A DNA stretch of 58,102 bases from Megasphaera hutchinsoni (GTDB lineage Bacteria; Bacillota; Negativicutes; Veillonellales; Megasphaeraceae), in assembly GCF_001553405.1 (NCBI RefSeq), contig NZ_KQ960953.1:125517-183618 (forward strand), written 5' to 3'. This document shows positions 7,826 to 17,872 of the stretch, in pieces. The notes below the pieces were generated by a model. The model did no database searches, was not told the origin of the DNA, and saw only the letters and a list, made by a program, of their open reading frames with translations. The translations under genes were made by a program, and so were the position numbers. How positions within the stretch are numbered: the first letter of the stretch is position 1; each line of letters begins with the position of its first letter.

Positions 7826-8773
7826 TTATTTTGTCGTTCTTTCTAATAAACGTTGGGCTGTAAAGCGATCTGTAATGAGGACATTGGCATAATGTCCTCG
7901 CAAAGCCGCTAAGATGCCGTCTAGTTTGGCTTTCCCTCCTGCGAGAAGAATGCTATATTCTTTATGGCGCAAACAATTTAAATCAATACCTACCGTTCGT
8001 GCATCTAACTCTAGATCAGCAATATTGCCTTCCATGGTAAAAAAATGCGAACAAATATCACCGACAGCATGTTTTTTTAAAAAAGATTTTTCTTCTTCAT
8101 CAGCATAGCCTAAACGGAAAAATAAGGCTGTATCGCGTACAGTGCCAACACTAAATAAAGCAATATTGGCATTTTTTCCTAATTCTAGCACGCGATGGAT
8201 ATGTCTATCTTGATATACCATGTTGCGTACTTCTTTAGAATCGAAAAGGACGGGCAAAGGTAGTGATTGAGCAACGGTTTTGTAATTGGAAGCAAAGCGT
8301 TCTAATACCTCTGTAGCATATGTTTCACTAGCAGATAGAGTAATACCCCCTTCTAATTGGACAATTTGAGCACCTTTTAATTCATGAGGGGTTAATGAAT
8401 GTGATAAATAATGCATGGTTGTACCCCAACCAACGCCGATAATATCGCCATCTTTTACAATCGAACTTAAATACTCAGCCCCTTTTCTGCCGATATAGCG
8501 TTTAATATCTTCTTCATTTTCAATCGGAGCATTGGCAATGATGACTCGTTTTAATTCGTAAGCGTGTGCTAATTTGCGTGATAAATGGCTTTGATCTTCG
8601 ATGGGATCAAAGATTTCAATGCGAACGAATCCCTGGTCCTTGGCATATTGTAATAAGCGTGAAACAGAGGGACGAGAAATCTGTAATTCTTGTGCTATAT
8701 CAGCTTGACTGAAATCGGATTGGTAATATAGTTTTGCGGCACTGATTGCTAATTTATTTTTGTCTTTTGTCAT
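7826..8773 (-). CDS. SorC/DeoR-family transcriptional regulator
   Basis: A 315-residue regulator. Residues about 8-50 form the helix-turn-helix (DFSQADIAQELQISRPSVSRLL), and residues 58-313 form the SorC sugar-binding domain (VGWGTTMHYLSHSL, LLAGGKAKLDGILAALRG). Members of this family bind phosphorylated sugars or polyols as tetramers. It is divergent from glpK and is the only regulator of this island, so control of glycerol uptake and phosphorylation is a reasonable inference, with a glycerol-derived phosphate as a possible effector. Autoregulation is also plausible. Confidence 0.85.
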   Translation of the reverse strand: MTKDKNKLAISAAKLYYQSDFSQADIAQELQISRPSVSRLLQYAKDQGFVRIEIFDPIEDQSHLSRKLAHAYELKRVIIANAPIENEEDIKRYIGRKGAEYLSSIVKDGDIIGVGWGTTMHYLSHSLTPHELKGAQIVQLEGGITLSASETYATEVLERFASNYKTVAQSLPLPVLFDSKEVRNMVYQDRHIHRVLELGKNANIALFSVGTVRDTALFFRLGYADEEEKSFLKKHAVGDICSHFFTMEGNIADLELDARTVGIDLNCLRHKEYSILLAGGKAKLDGILAALRGHYANVLITDRFTAQRLLERTTK

Positions 8774-8852
8774 AATGTAGTTCCTATCTATAAATAAATT
8801 ATTGACTATTATCTTTATTATCTATGTAAATATAGATTTTTGCAAGTATATA

Positions 8853-8868
8853 TTGAAAAAATGTTCAA
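8853..8868. promoter_or_regulatory. Candidate operator between the SorC-type regulator and glpK
   Basis: TTGAA-6 bases-TTCAA forms a 16-base inverted repeat about 80 bases upstream of the regulator's start codon. It is the clearest dyad in the 307-base divergent region 8774-9080, which is otherwise AT-rich and non-coding. Confidence 0.4.
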
Positions 8869-8984
8869 AAAATATTCATTAATTATGATAAATAAGATGT
8901 AGATATGATGAAAATAATCTAGAATGCGTTAAAAGAATTGTTTTTTTTAAATTATACAGTAAATGCAATTTTGTAAAATATAGG

Positions 8985-9014
8985 TTGCCAAAAACGTATT
9001 TACTATTTTATAAT
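8985..9014 (+). promoter_or_regulatory. Promoter of glpK
   Basis: TTGCCA at 8985-8990, an 18-base spacer and TATAAT at 9009-9014. The start codon at 9081 is preceded by AAGGAGG. Confidence 0.65.
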
Positions 9015-9068
9015 TATACTATAAAAAAGTTGCGGATATAAGCAAAACGTTGTTTATATACAAGATAA

Positions 9069-10583
<1,515 letters not shown>

Positions 10584-10642
10584 TAGTGAACAACTATTTT
10601 CGAGGAGAAATATAAAACCATTAAAAAAAAGGAGGATTGCAC

Positions 10643-11371
10643 ATGGACAACTTAATTGGAGAGTTTTTTGGTACAATGGTCTTACTCGTATTTGGATGTG
10701 GCGTGTGTGCATGCAATACGTTGGCCAAGTCAAAAGGACAAGGCGGTGGGTGGATTTGCATCACCGCAGGATGGGGATTTGCTGTTACGTTGGGGGTTTT
10801 TACTGCCACTACCTTGGGAGCACCGCAGGGAGATTTAAATCCAGCTGTTACATTGGGTAAATGCTTATTAGGTATTTATACGGTACCACAATTTTTAGCT
10901 ACATCAGTAGTGCAAATTTTAGGTGGCATATGTGGGGCTGCAATTGTATGGTTAGCGTATTTACCGCACTGGCGTGAAACGGAAGATCAAGGTGCAAAAT
11001 TGGGAATCTTTTGCACAGCACCAGCTATTCGTCATTATTCTTTAAATTTTTTATGCGAAGTAATTGCCTCATTTTTCCTTATGTTTGTGATTTGGATGAT
11101 CTTTTCAGCAAAAGTAGGATCTATTCCTGCTGGGATGGGACCATATATTGTAGGAATTTTAATTTGGGCGATAGGAATGAGTCTAGGCGGACCGACTGGT
11201 TATGCCATAAATCCTGCTCGAGATTTAGGCCCACGGTTGGCACATTTTATTTTACCGATTGCGGGGAAAGGAAAATCTGATTGGGCCTATGCATGGGTGC
11301 CTGTTTTTGCTCCGCTTGTCGGTGTAGGAATTGCTTATATCGTTGTAGCAGCATTAGGCGTATTCTTATAG
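10643..11371 (+). CDS. glpF: Glycerol uptake facilitator (aquaporin family)
   Basis: A 242-residue MIP-family channel with six predicted membrane segments and both NPA boxes: GDLNPAVTLG and GYAINPARDLGPRL. The aspartate after the second box (NPARD) is characteristic of glycerol-conducting members. The start is placed at the ATG at 10643, seven bases after GGAGG (10631-10635); an in-frame TTG at 10637 lies too close to that site. Co-transcribed with glpK. Confidence 0.95.
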   Translation: MDNLIGEFFGTMVLLVFGCGVCACNTLAKSKGQGGGWICITAGWGFAVTLGVFTATTLGAPQGDLNPAVTLGKCLLGIYTVPQFLATSVVQILGGICGAAIVWLAYLPHWRETEDQGAKLGIFCTAPAIRHYSLNFLCEVIASFFLMFVIWMIFSAKVGSIPAGMGPYIVGILIWAIGMSLGGPTGYAINPARDLGPRLAHFILPIAGKGKSDWAYAWVPVFAPLVGVGIAYIVVAALGVFL

Positions 11372-11386
11372 TAAGTAATTATGAAT

Positions 11387-11429
11387 CATATATAAAAAGC
11401 GGTCTTTGAAGATCGCTTTTTTATATATG
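11387..11429 (+). terminator. Terminator after glpF
   Basis: A long imperfect stem (CATATATAAAAAGCGGTC with its complement) closes on a short loop and contains a T6 run on the 3' side. Confidence 0.75.
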
Positions 11430-11468
11430 ATTTATTTATATCATTTGGGAAATTTTGTAAAACCTTAG

Positions 11469-11497
11469 TTGCAAATAGGTTCATAGACGGTTATAAT
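11469..11497 (+). promoter_or_regulatory. Promoter of the glycerol-3-phosphate oxidation operon
   Basis: TTGCAA at 11469-11474, a 17-base spacer and TATAAT at 11492-11497, 50 bases before the start codon. Confidence 0.65.
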
Positions 11498-11546
11498 GAA
11501 ACTGAAATTATATGCCTGTATTAGATAAAGAAAGAGGTAGGGGATT

Positions 11547-13013
11547 ATGATAAAACAAGCTGATGTGGTGGTTATTGGCGGAGGAATCACCGGAACGGCG
11601 ATATTGTATGAATTGGCAAAATATGATATACAAGCAGTTTTAGTAGAAGCGGAGCCCGAATTAGCCGCGGGTACAACTAAGGCGAATAGTGCTATTTTAC
11701 ATGCGGGATTTGACGCACCTACGGGCAGTTTAAAGGCGCAGATGAATGTACAAGGCAATGCATTATACCATGAATTGCAAGATGTATTAGACTTAGAAAT
11801 TCGTTGGACTGGATCATATGTAGCGGCATTAGATGATGAACAAGAAGCCGTTATACAGGAGTTGTTGGTGCGTGGACAACAAAATGGTGTGCCAGGGCTT
11901 GAGATTATCGATGGGGATACGATGAGAAAAGCGGAACCTAATGTTAGTAAAGATATTCGTTCGGCCTTATGGGCACCAACGGCAGGCATTTGTTGGCCCT
12001 TTGGATTGGCTATGGCTTTTGCTGAAAATGCCGTATGTAATGGTGCTACGGTTATTCGCGATTGTGCCGTAACGGATATTTTAGTAGATAACGGAAAAGT
12101 TGTGGGCGTCCAAACGGAACAGGGAATAATAGAAACGGCTTATGTTATTAATGCAGCAGGCGTACATGCTGCAGATATTAGTCAGATGGCGGGTGACAAT
12201 TCTTTTGCTATCTGTCCTCGTAAAGGGGAATATATTCTTTTTGATAAGACCGCACAAAAAGATTTAGTATATTCGCCTATATTCCCTACACCCACTAAAA
12301 TGGGGAAGGGCATATTGGTATGTGCAACGACCCATGGAAATGTTTTTGTTGGACCGAATGCACAAGATTTAGAAGAAGCGGATAAAGAGGATACGTCGGT
12401 AACAATACCTGGGATGGATGATATTTTAAATAAAGCACGGCGATTAGTACCACAATTACCGTTAGGTGCGGTGATTACCGAGTTTGCTGGTGTTCGGGCT
12501 GTATCTAGTACGGGAGATTTTGTGTTAGGCCCATCAGTGCAGATAAAAGGACTTATTCAAGCTGCGGGCATACAATCTCCAGGATTAACATCGGCACCAG
12601 CGATTGCAAAATATATTGTTCAGCCGCTTGTTATGGAGGTTGGTGCACAGGCAAAAGCACATTATCAAACTAGCAGGCCCAAGCAACCGTGTTTCCGCAT
12701 GCTCACTGATGTAGAACAACAAGCACTAATTAAGCAAGATCCACGCTATGGACGAGTTATTTGCAGATGTGAAACGATCACGGAAGGGGAAATTGTCGAT
12801 GCCATTTCTCGTCCTGTAGGAGCACGCACCGTAGATGGGGTGAAACGGAGAACTCGTGCAGGTATGGGCCGTTGCCAAGGTGGATTTTGTGGCCCTCGGG
12901 TAACTCAAATTTTGGCACGGGAATTGCAAATTCCTATTACGCAAGTACGAAAAGAAATGCGTGAATCCTATATGTTTTATGATAAACACACGCAGAGCGG
13001 AGGGAAAGCATAA
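11547..13013 (+). CDS. GlpA-like FAD-dependent oxidoreductase with C-terminal BFD-type [2Fe-2S] domain
   Basis: A 488-residue flavoprotein of the DAO/GlpA type. The dinucleotide motif VVVIGGGITGTAILYEL is at residues 7-23, and a C-terminal BFD-like domain carries cysteines in GRVICRCETIT and GRCQGGFCGP. The family typically oxidises glycerol-3-phosphate or similar hydroxy acids. With the following pyridine-nucleotide-disulfide-type oxidoreductase and DUF1667 protein it forms a three-gene set commonly found beside glpK/glpF in anaerobic Firmicutes. It likely converts the glycerol-3-phosphate made by GlpK to dihydroxyacetone phosphate. The stop overlaps the next ATG (TAATG). Confidence 0.85.
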   Translation: MIKQADVVVIGGGITGTAILYELAKYDIQAVLVEAEPELAAGTTKANSAILHAGFDAPTGSLKAQMNVQGNALYHELQDVLDLEIRWTGSYVAALDDEQEAVIQELLVRGQQNGVPGLEIIDGDTMRKAEPNVSKDIRSALWAPTAGICWPFGLAMAFAENAVCNGATVIRDCAVTDILVDNGKVVGVQTEQGIIETAYVINAAGVHAADISQMAGDNSFAICPRKGEYILFDKTAQKDLVYSPIFPTPTKMGKGILVCATTHGNVFVGPNAQDLEEADKEDTSVTIPGMDDILNKARRLVPQLPLGAVITEFAGVRAVSSTGDFVLGPSVQIKGLIQAAGIQSPGLTSAPAIAKYIVQPLVMEVGAQAKAHYQTSRPKQPCFRMLTDVEQQALIKQDPRYGRVICRCETITEGEIVDAISRPVGARTVDGVKRRTRAGMGRCQGGFCGPRVTQILARELQIPITQVRKEMRESYMFYDKHTQSGGKA

Positions 13014-14281
13014 TGGGCACGGAATTATATGATATTATTATTGTTGGTGGCGGTCCGGCTGGGTTATCGGCTGCATATAGTGCTTGCATGAATGGGGCTA
13101 AGAAAATTTTGGTGTTAGAACGAGATCGCGAAGTGGGCGGTATTTTACAACAATGCATTCATAATGGTTTTGGACTGCACCATTTTAAAGAAGAGCTTAC
13201 TGGACCAGGGTATGCACAACGATGTTATGATTTGGTCAAAGATCGTCCAGAAGTTACCATCATGGTAGATACGATGGTGTTGAATGTGACGACTGAAAAA
13301 GTGGTCACTGCCGTTAATCCTACGGAGGGTGTTATTCACGTACAAGGAAAGACCGTTATATTGACGATGGGGTGTCGTGAACGGACGCGAGGTGCTATTC
13401 GTATTCCTGGTTATCGTCCAGCCGGCGTATTTACTGCTGGCGCGGCCCAACGTATGGTAAATATGGAAGGGTATTTACCTGGAAAAAAAATCGTTATTTT
13501 AGGTAGTGGCGATATCGGTTTAATTATGGCACGTCGCATGACGTTAGAAGGTTGTAAAGTTCAAGCTGTTTTGGAAATATGTCCATTTTCTAATGGCCTT
13601 ACGAGAAATATGGTACAATGCTTGTACGATTATGACATTCCTTTGTATTTATCGCATACTATTACGGCTGTGCATGGAAAAGATCGGGTGCAGGGGATTA
13701 CGGCTGCAAAAGTGGACGATAATATGAAGCCTATTGCAGGCACAGCGTTTGATATTGATTGTGATACGTTATTATTATCAGTTGGTTTAATTCCTGAAAA
13801 TGAATTATCACGTGGGTTAGGATTACAAATGCATCCATTGACGAATGGCCCATTAGTGGATCAACATAGAGAAACGAGCATTCCGGGTATTTTTGCAGCC
13901 GGTAATGTCGTTCATGTACATGATTTAGTGGACTTTGTTTCTGAAGAAGCAGAGATTGCAGGAAAGTATGCAGCTTTAAAGGCGGCGGAACAAATGCAGT
14001 CGGCTGTAGCAGATGTAGCGATTGAAGCCATTGATGAGGTTCGTACATGTGTGCCACAACATATGAGGGTAACAGCGGAAGGAGAAATGATACGGCTATT
14101 TATGCGTGTACGTAAACCAATGAAACAAGTCCGATTGACCGTTAAAAGTGGGGACACAACTTTGTTAACAAAACGTTTGCAAGTTGCTAAACCTAGCGAA
14201 ATGATTGCCGTTAATATTCCCGCTGCAAAAGCAAGGGGACAGCATGAAAACTGGACGGTTTCCGTAAGGGAGGAGTGCTGA
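13013..14281 (+). CDS. NAD(P)/FAD-dependent oxidoreductase of the glycerol-3-phosphate set
   Basis: A 422-residue two-dinucleotide-fold flavoprotein. The FAD motif IIIVGGGPAGLSAAYSA is near residues 8-24 and a second glycine-rich motif, KIVILGSGDIGLIMARRM, near 157-174 binds NAD(P). The C-terminal flavin motif includes GIFAAGNVVHVHDLVD. It likely passes electrons between the GlpA-like subunit and NAD or another carrier. The start overlaps the upstream stop, and the next gene begins one base after its stop, indicating a complex made in fixed proportion. The direction of electron flow is not evident. Confidence 0.85.
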   Translation: MGTELYDIIIVGGGPAGLSAAYSACMNGAKKILVLERDREVGGILQQCIHNGFGLHHFKEELTGPGYAQRCYDLVKDRPEVTIMVDTMVLNVTTEKVVTAVNPTEGVIHVQGKTVILTMGCRERTRGAIRIPGYRPAGVFTAGAAQRMVNMEGYLPGKKIVILGSGDIGLIMARRMTLEGCKVQAVLEICPFSNGLTRNMVQCLYDYDIPLYLSHTITAVHGKDRVQGITAAKVDDNMKPIAGTAFDIDCDTLLLSVGLIPENELSRGLGLQMHPLTNGPLVDQHRETSIPGIFAAGNVVHVHDLVDFVSEEAEIAGKYAALKAAEQMQSAVADVAIEAIDEVRTCVPQHMRVTAEGEMIRLFMRVRKPMKQVRLTVKSGDTTLLTKRLQVAKPSEMIAVNIPAAKARGQHENWTVSVREEC

Positions 14282-14282
14282 A

Positions 14283-14657
14283 ATGAGTGTAGAAACAAAA
14301 CAAATGAATTGTATTATGTGTCCGATGGGATGTTTGCTTACGGTTACACTAACAGATGGTGCTGTAACTGATGTCAAGGGAAATACATGTCCTCGGGGAG
14401 AGATATATGCCCATCAAGAATTAACGAATCCTCAGCGGATGTTGACATCTACGGTTAGTGTGCAAGGTGGAGTATTGGCCTTACTACCAGTCGTATCAAA
14501 AACGACTTTGCCTAAGGGAAAAATATTAGAATGTGCGAATGAATTACGAAATATATCTGTGGAAGCACCTATAAAGACGGGAGATGTCATTGTTTCTAAT
14601 ATTTTAGGACTTGGTGTTGACATTATTGCTAGTCGCGATATGGAAAAAATTGGTTAA
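14283..14657 (+). CDS. DUF1667 cysteine-rich small subunit
   Basis: A 124-residue protein with four N-terminal cysteines in NCIMCPMGC and GNTCPRGE, matching the DUF1667 family. The cysteine pattern suggests an iron-sulfur or other metal site, so it is probably the small electron-transfer or scaffold subunit of the preceding two oxidoreductases. The rest is a short beta-rich domain. It is the last gene of the glycerol-3-phosphate operon and is followed by a complex hairpin. Confidence 0.85.
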   Translation: MSVETKQMNCIMCPMGCLLTVTLTDGAVTDVKGNTCPRGEIYAHQELTNPQRMLTSTVSVQGGVLALLPVVSKTTLPKGKILECANELRNISVEAPIKTGDVIVSNILGLGVDIIASRDMEKIG

Positions 14658-14664
14658 TTACAAA

Positions 14665-14758
14665 TAAAAAAGACTTGTGTAGGTCTATGATGTAAGTACT
14701 TTTTGGACAACGTCCATAAGCACATTACATCACTAAGGCTTCACAAGTCTTTTTTTAT
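14665..14758. terminator. Long nested hairpin between convergent genes
   Basis: Three nested stems: AGACTTGTG (14671-14679) with CACAAGTCT (14742-14750), TGATGTAA (14688-14695) with TTACATCA (14725-14732), and GGAC (14705-14708) with GTCC (14712-14715). Flanking A6 and T7 tracts allow termination on both strands. It is much more elaborate than the other terminators here. Confidence 0.75.
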
Positions 14759-15684
14759 ATGAAGTTTTCTGTAGTCAAATAGCGATCCCCGTTATCGGGT
14801 AAAAATACAATGATTGTTTTATCGCTGTTTTGGGGCAATTTTCCTATTTTTAAGGCCGCATATAAAGCAGCACCACTAGAAATGCCGACAAAAATACCTT
14901 CCGTTTTAGTGAAGTTGCGAGCGATATGAAAGGCATCTTCATTGGATACGGTAGTGATAGCATCATAGCTAGTGCGGCATAGTGTTTTGGGAATGAAATT
15001 CGCACCCAGACCTTGTATTTTGTGTGGCCCGGCATGCCCTTCTGACAAGAGAGGAGAACTTTCAGGTTCGACGGCAATAATTTGAATCGCTGGATTTTGT
15101 TCTTTTAGATAACGACTTATACCAGAAATGGTGCCACCTGTACCGATACCGGCAATAAAATAATGGATTTTTCCTTCCGTATCTTGATAAATTTCAGGGC
15201 CCGTTGTTCGATAATGAATTGCGGGATTGGCGGGATTTATAAACTGACCAGGAATAAATGCATGGGGGATAGTTTGTGCTAATTCAGTGGCTTTATCTAC
15301 AGCACCTTGCATGCCTTTTGTACCATTGGTTAAGACAATTTCAGCACCATAGGCGGCAATTAAATTACGCCGTTCGATGGACATGGTTTCGGGCATGACT
15401 AAAATTGCTCGATAGCCTTTGGCGGCAGCAACTGCGGCAAGGGCAATGCCCGTATTGCCACTGGTAGGTTCAATAATCACAGAGTCAGGTGTTAATTTTC
15501 CTTCTTGTTCCGCTGTTTGGATCATGGCAAGAGCAATGCGATCTTTGGCTGAACCAGTGGGATTAAAGGACTCTATTTTTACCAGTAAATTTGCACATAC
15601 TCCTTGTTTTTTATTCCATCGTTGAGGCTGGAATAAAGGTGTATGACCAATAAATTCTAACATAGATGTATAATATGTTGACAT
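14755..15684 (-). CDS. cysK: Cysteine synthase (O-acetylserine sulfhydrylase)
   Basis: A 309-residue PLP enzyme making cysteine from O-acetylserine and sulfide. The PLP lysine is K47 in NPTGSAKDR, the asparagine loop is EPTSGNTGIAL, and the phosphate-binding loop is GIGTGGTISGISRYL. AAGGAGAG precedes the start. It lies 114 bases downstream of cysE in the same orientation and shares its T-box control. Some family members are instead cystathionine beta-synthases, but the size and the cysE context support CysK. Confidence 0.95.
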   Translation of the reverse strand: MSTYYTSMLEFIGHTPLFQPQRWNKKQGVCANLLVKIESFNPTGSAKDRIALAMIQTAEQEGKLTPDSVIIEPTSGNTGIALAAVAAAKGYRAILVMPETMSIERRNLIAAYGAEIVLTNGTKGMQGAVDKATELAQTIPHAFIPGQFINPANPAIHYRTTGPEIYQDTEGKIHYFIAGIGTGGTISGISRYLKEQNPAIQIIAVEPESSPLLSEGHAGPHKIQGLGANFIPKTLCRTSYDAITTVSNEDAFHIARNFTKTEGIFVGISSGAALYAALKIGKLPQNSDKTIIVFLPDNGDRYLTTENFI

Positions 15685-15798
15685 GAATATCTCTCCTTTG
15701 CGAATGACTAGTAATATATGAAGAAGATATTAATAACATCGAAAATACGAGGAGCGAGCAATGTAATATATCATAAGAAATTCCTTTTTAGTAGAGAC

Positions 15799-16497
15799 TT
15801 ATACATTTTTTGCATTGTGTGTATAGGATATAGGATTAGGTTTTTCATGCTGTTGTAGCATTTTTTGACGCAACTGTTGGAGCTGTTGCGTTAATGCTTG
15901 CAATTCATCTTCTAAAGGATCGGGAAGGTGATCATGTTGTAAGTCAACAGCTGCTTCGCCTGAATGCGGAACGATGGCATTAGGATTTCGTAAGACGATA
16001 TGCCCAGGGATGCCTACAACGGTTGCATGAGGAGGAACTTCCCGTAAGACAACGGAACCTGCCCCGATTTTTGCACCTTCACCAACGGTAAAGGATCCGA
16101 GTACTTTAGCCCCACAGGCGATAACTGCGTAATCACCGATCGTGGGATGGCGTTTTCCTTTTTCTTTGCCCGTACCACCCAGGGTAACGCCTTGATATAA
16201 GGTAACATTTTTTCCTATAATGGTTGTTTCACCGATTACCGTTCCCATTCCATGGTCAATGAAAAGTCCTTCACCTAAGATGGCACCAGGATGAATTTCA
16301 ATACCTGTAAAAAAACGGGAGAATGTAGCGATACAACGAGCGACAACGGGATGATTGTGGATGTATAAAAAGTGACTTACTCGGTGTAGCCAAATGGCAT
16401 GTAAGCCAGAGTAGCAAAGAACAATTTCGACCTTGCTTTTGGCTGCGGGATCGCGATCTTGAATAACACGGATGTCTTTTTTTAGCGTAGTAAACAT
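15799..16497 (-). CDS. cysE: Serine O-acetyltransferase
   Basis: A 232-residue hexapeptide-repeat acetyltransferase of the short Gram-positive type. An N-terminal helical segment is followed by a left-handed beta-helix from about residue 65 (IEIHPGAILGEGLFIDHGMG, then VTLYQGVTLGGTGKEKGKRHPTIGD). It converts serine and acetyl-CoA to O-acetylserine, the substrate of the downstream CysK. The C-terminal 40 residues are low-complexity, with a glutamine-rich probable coiled coil. Transcription passes through the T-box leader at 16526-16805. Confidence 0.95.
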   Translation of the reverse strand: MFTTLKKDIRVIQDRDPAAKSKVEIVLCYSGLHAIWLHRVSHFLYIHNHPVVARCIATFSRFFTGIEIHPGAILGEGLFIDHGMGTVIGETTIIGKNVTLYQGVTLGGTGKEKGKRHPTIGDYAVIACGAKVLGSFTVGEGAKIGAGSVVLREVPPHATVVGIPGHIVLRNPNAIVPHSGEAAVDLQHDHLPDPLEDELQALTQQLQQLRQKMLQQHEKPNPISYTHNAKNV

Positions 16498-16525
16498 AAT
16501 AATACCTCATTTTGAAATTTGACAA

Positions 16526-16805
16526 CAAAAAACCACCGTCATACAGAGACGGTGGTCCGTGGTTCCACTCTGATTGCAAACATATATTTGCCACTTAAAC
16601 CTGATAACGGAAAGGATCCGAAATTGCATACTCTTATTCTGCAATCCTGCTCGCAAATGCATTCCATCTATTTAGCGATGGTAAGAGCTTTCAGCCGGTG
16701 GCTCTTACTCTCTGTGCTGCTAAAAGTAATGATAAGAGCTTTCAGTCAGTGGCTCTTATTCTCTATACGGTTAAAAATAGATGTACTTCTTTTGGTCATT
16801 ACATT
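16526..16805 (-). promoter_or_regulatory. T-box riboswitch, probable cysteine specificity, with duplicated Stem I module
   Basis: Reading the minus strand, Stem I pairs CATCTATTT (16783-16775) with AAATAGATG (16673-16665). It is followed by the specifier region GAATGCATT, in which TGC (16661-16659) is a Cys codon. The T-box element AGAGTGGAACCACGG is at 16571-16557. The terminator pairs ACCACCGTC and GACGGTGGT (16556-16532) and ends in a T run. Uncharged tRNA-Cys should favour the antiterminator and switch on cysE-cysK. The AGAGA plus stem-loop module occurs twice (about 16729-16777 and 16679-16725). Confidence 0.92.
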
Positions 16806-16811
16806 TTTATC

Positions 16812-16840
16812 ATCATAAAATAATTATACCCTTTTGTCAA
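16812..16840 (-). promoter_or_regulatory. Promoter of the T-box/cysE/cysK operon
   Basis: On the minus strand TTGACA (16840-16835), a 17-base spacer and TATGAT (16817-16812), directly upstream of the T-box leader. Confidence 0.8.
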
Positions 16841-17311
16841 GTATGATATAAAAATGATAATAGATATAAAAAAACAAGAAATAAATTTATATACATACAA
16901 ATATTATAAATAAACCGATAAAGGAGAAAAAAGTCAACATTTGTGCATAAAAAGTATACTCAATCAGGAGTGTTTATTGACAAATGTCATAAATAAGATA
17001 GTAATAAACGGTATCAAAAAAGGCTGTTTTCATAAAAAAAATAGAATGTATTTTGTGAAAAATATATGAATATATACTATATATATAAAAAATATATAAC
17101 TAAAAGTAATAGAAAAGAATAAAATATATGTTTTGCGAAAATTGCGGCAAAATTCCTAAAAGATATAGTAAGAAGAATAGATAGTCATAAAATGTATAAC
17201 CTAAAAGAATTTTATTCTTGTAGTATATATATAAATTGATATACAATAAAAGCGAATACTTTACTGTAAAGTAACAAGTGTCTTTTTATTTTATAAAAAA
17301 GAGGTGTGCAT
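16841..17311. other. AT-rich intergenic region between the cys and lut operons
   Basis: No gene is visible. It holds a TTGACA at 16977-16982 with only a weak -10 (around 17000), an AAGAA/TTCTT dyad at 17205-17219, and a near-perfect 15-base palindrome at 17258-17272, described separately. The long AT-rich stretch is consistent with a multi-factor control region for the lactate/menaquinone operon. Confidence 0.5.
17258..17272. promoter_or_regulatory. Candidate operator upstream of the lut operon
   Basis: ACTTTAC-T-GTAAAGT is a perfect palindrome of two 7-base arms around one central base, ending 39 bases before the lutC start codon. This is a typical place and size for a dimeric repressor or activator site; the protein is unknown. 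Confidence 0.45.
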
Positions 17312-17857
17312 ATGGAAAAGGATGTTGTGTATGACGTATTTAAGCAAGGATTAACTAATGTGAATGGAGAATGTCATTTGGCGAAAACGGCAGATTTAGG
17401 TAGTGTATTAGCCCGTATTTTCCAAGAAAAAGAAACTTCTTCTGTTTCCGTAGTTGAATCGGAATTATTTAAGGAAGCTGGTGTCGTAGACGCATTAAAG
17501 ACGGCAGGAATTACGGTTCATACGGATCATTTTAGAAAGTTTGCGCCCGATGACAAAGGCGGCGTTACAGAAGCGGAATATGGAATTGCTAATTTAGGCT
17601 CCATTGTGCAATTAAAAGATGATATCGACTGTCGTATTGTTGAAATTGTCTCGGATGTATATGTGGGGGTTATCAAACTGTCACGTATTGTGGATGATTT
17701 TGATGCGATGATTGATATCATGTCAGAGTTAAAGCCGTTTCCTCGTTTTGCGGGCGTCATTACTGGACCAAGTAGAACCGCAGATATTGAATGTGTAGGA
17801 ACTGTAGGCGTGCATGGACCGAGACAGTATTCGGTGGTTGTTATTGAAGATAAGTAA
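17312..17857 (+). CDS. lutC: Lactate utilization protein C-like LUD-domain protein
   Basis: A 181-residue LUD (LutC/YkgG) domain protein, with ITGPSRTADIECVGTVGVHGPRQYSVVVIED as its recognisable C-terminal region. LutC is the small subunit of the iron-sulfur LutABC complex that oxidises L-lactate to pyruvate. The start is the ATG at 17312, seven bases after GAGG; an in-frame GTG six bases upstream lies too close to the ribosome binding site. It is followed after 15 bases by the LutB-LutA fusion and heads an operon reaching fixX at 24359. Confidence 0.88.
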   Translation: MEKDVVYDVFKQGLTNVNGECHLAKTADLGSVLARIFQEKETSSVSVVESELFKEAGVVDALKTAGITVHTDHFRKFAPDDKGGVTEAEYGIANLGSIVQLKDDIDCRIVEIVSDVYVGVIKLSRIVDDFDAMIDIMSELKPFPRFAGVITGPSRTADIECVGTVGVHGPRQYSVVVIEDK

Positions 17858-17872
17858 AGGAGGGAATAGGAC

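Noticed and set aside
16519-16818. 99-codon plus-strand frame upstream of cysE
   Set aside because: It lies exactly over the T-box leader on the opposite strand, starts without a ribosome binding site and has no family resemblance; the RNA element explains the region.
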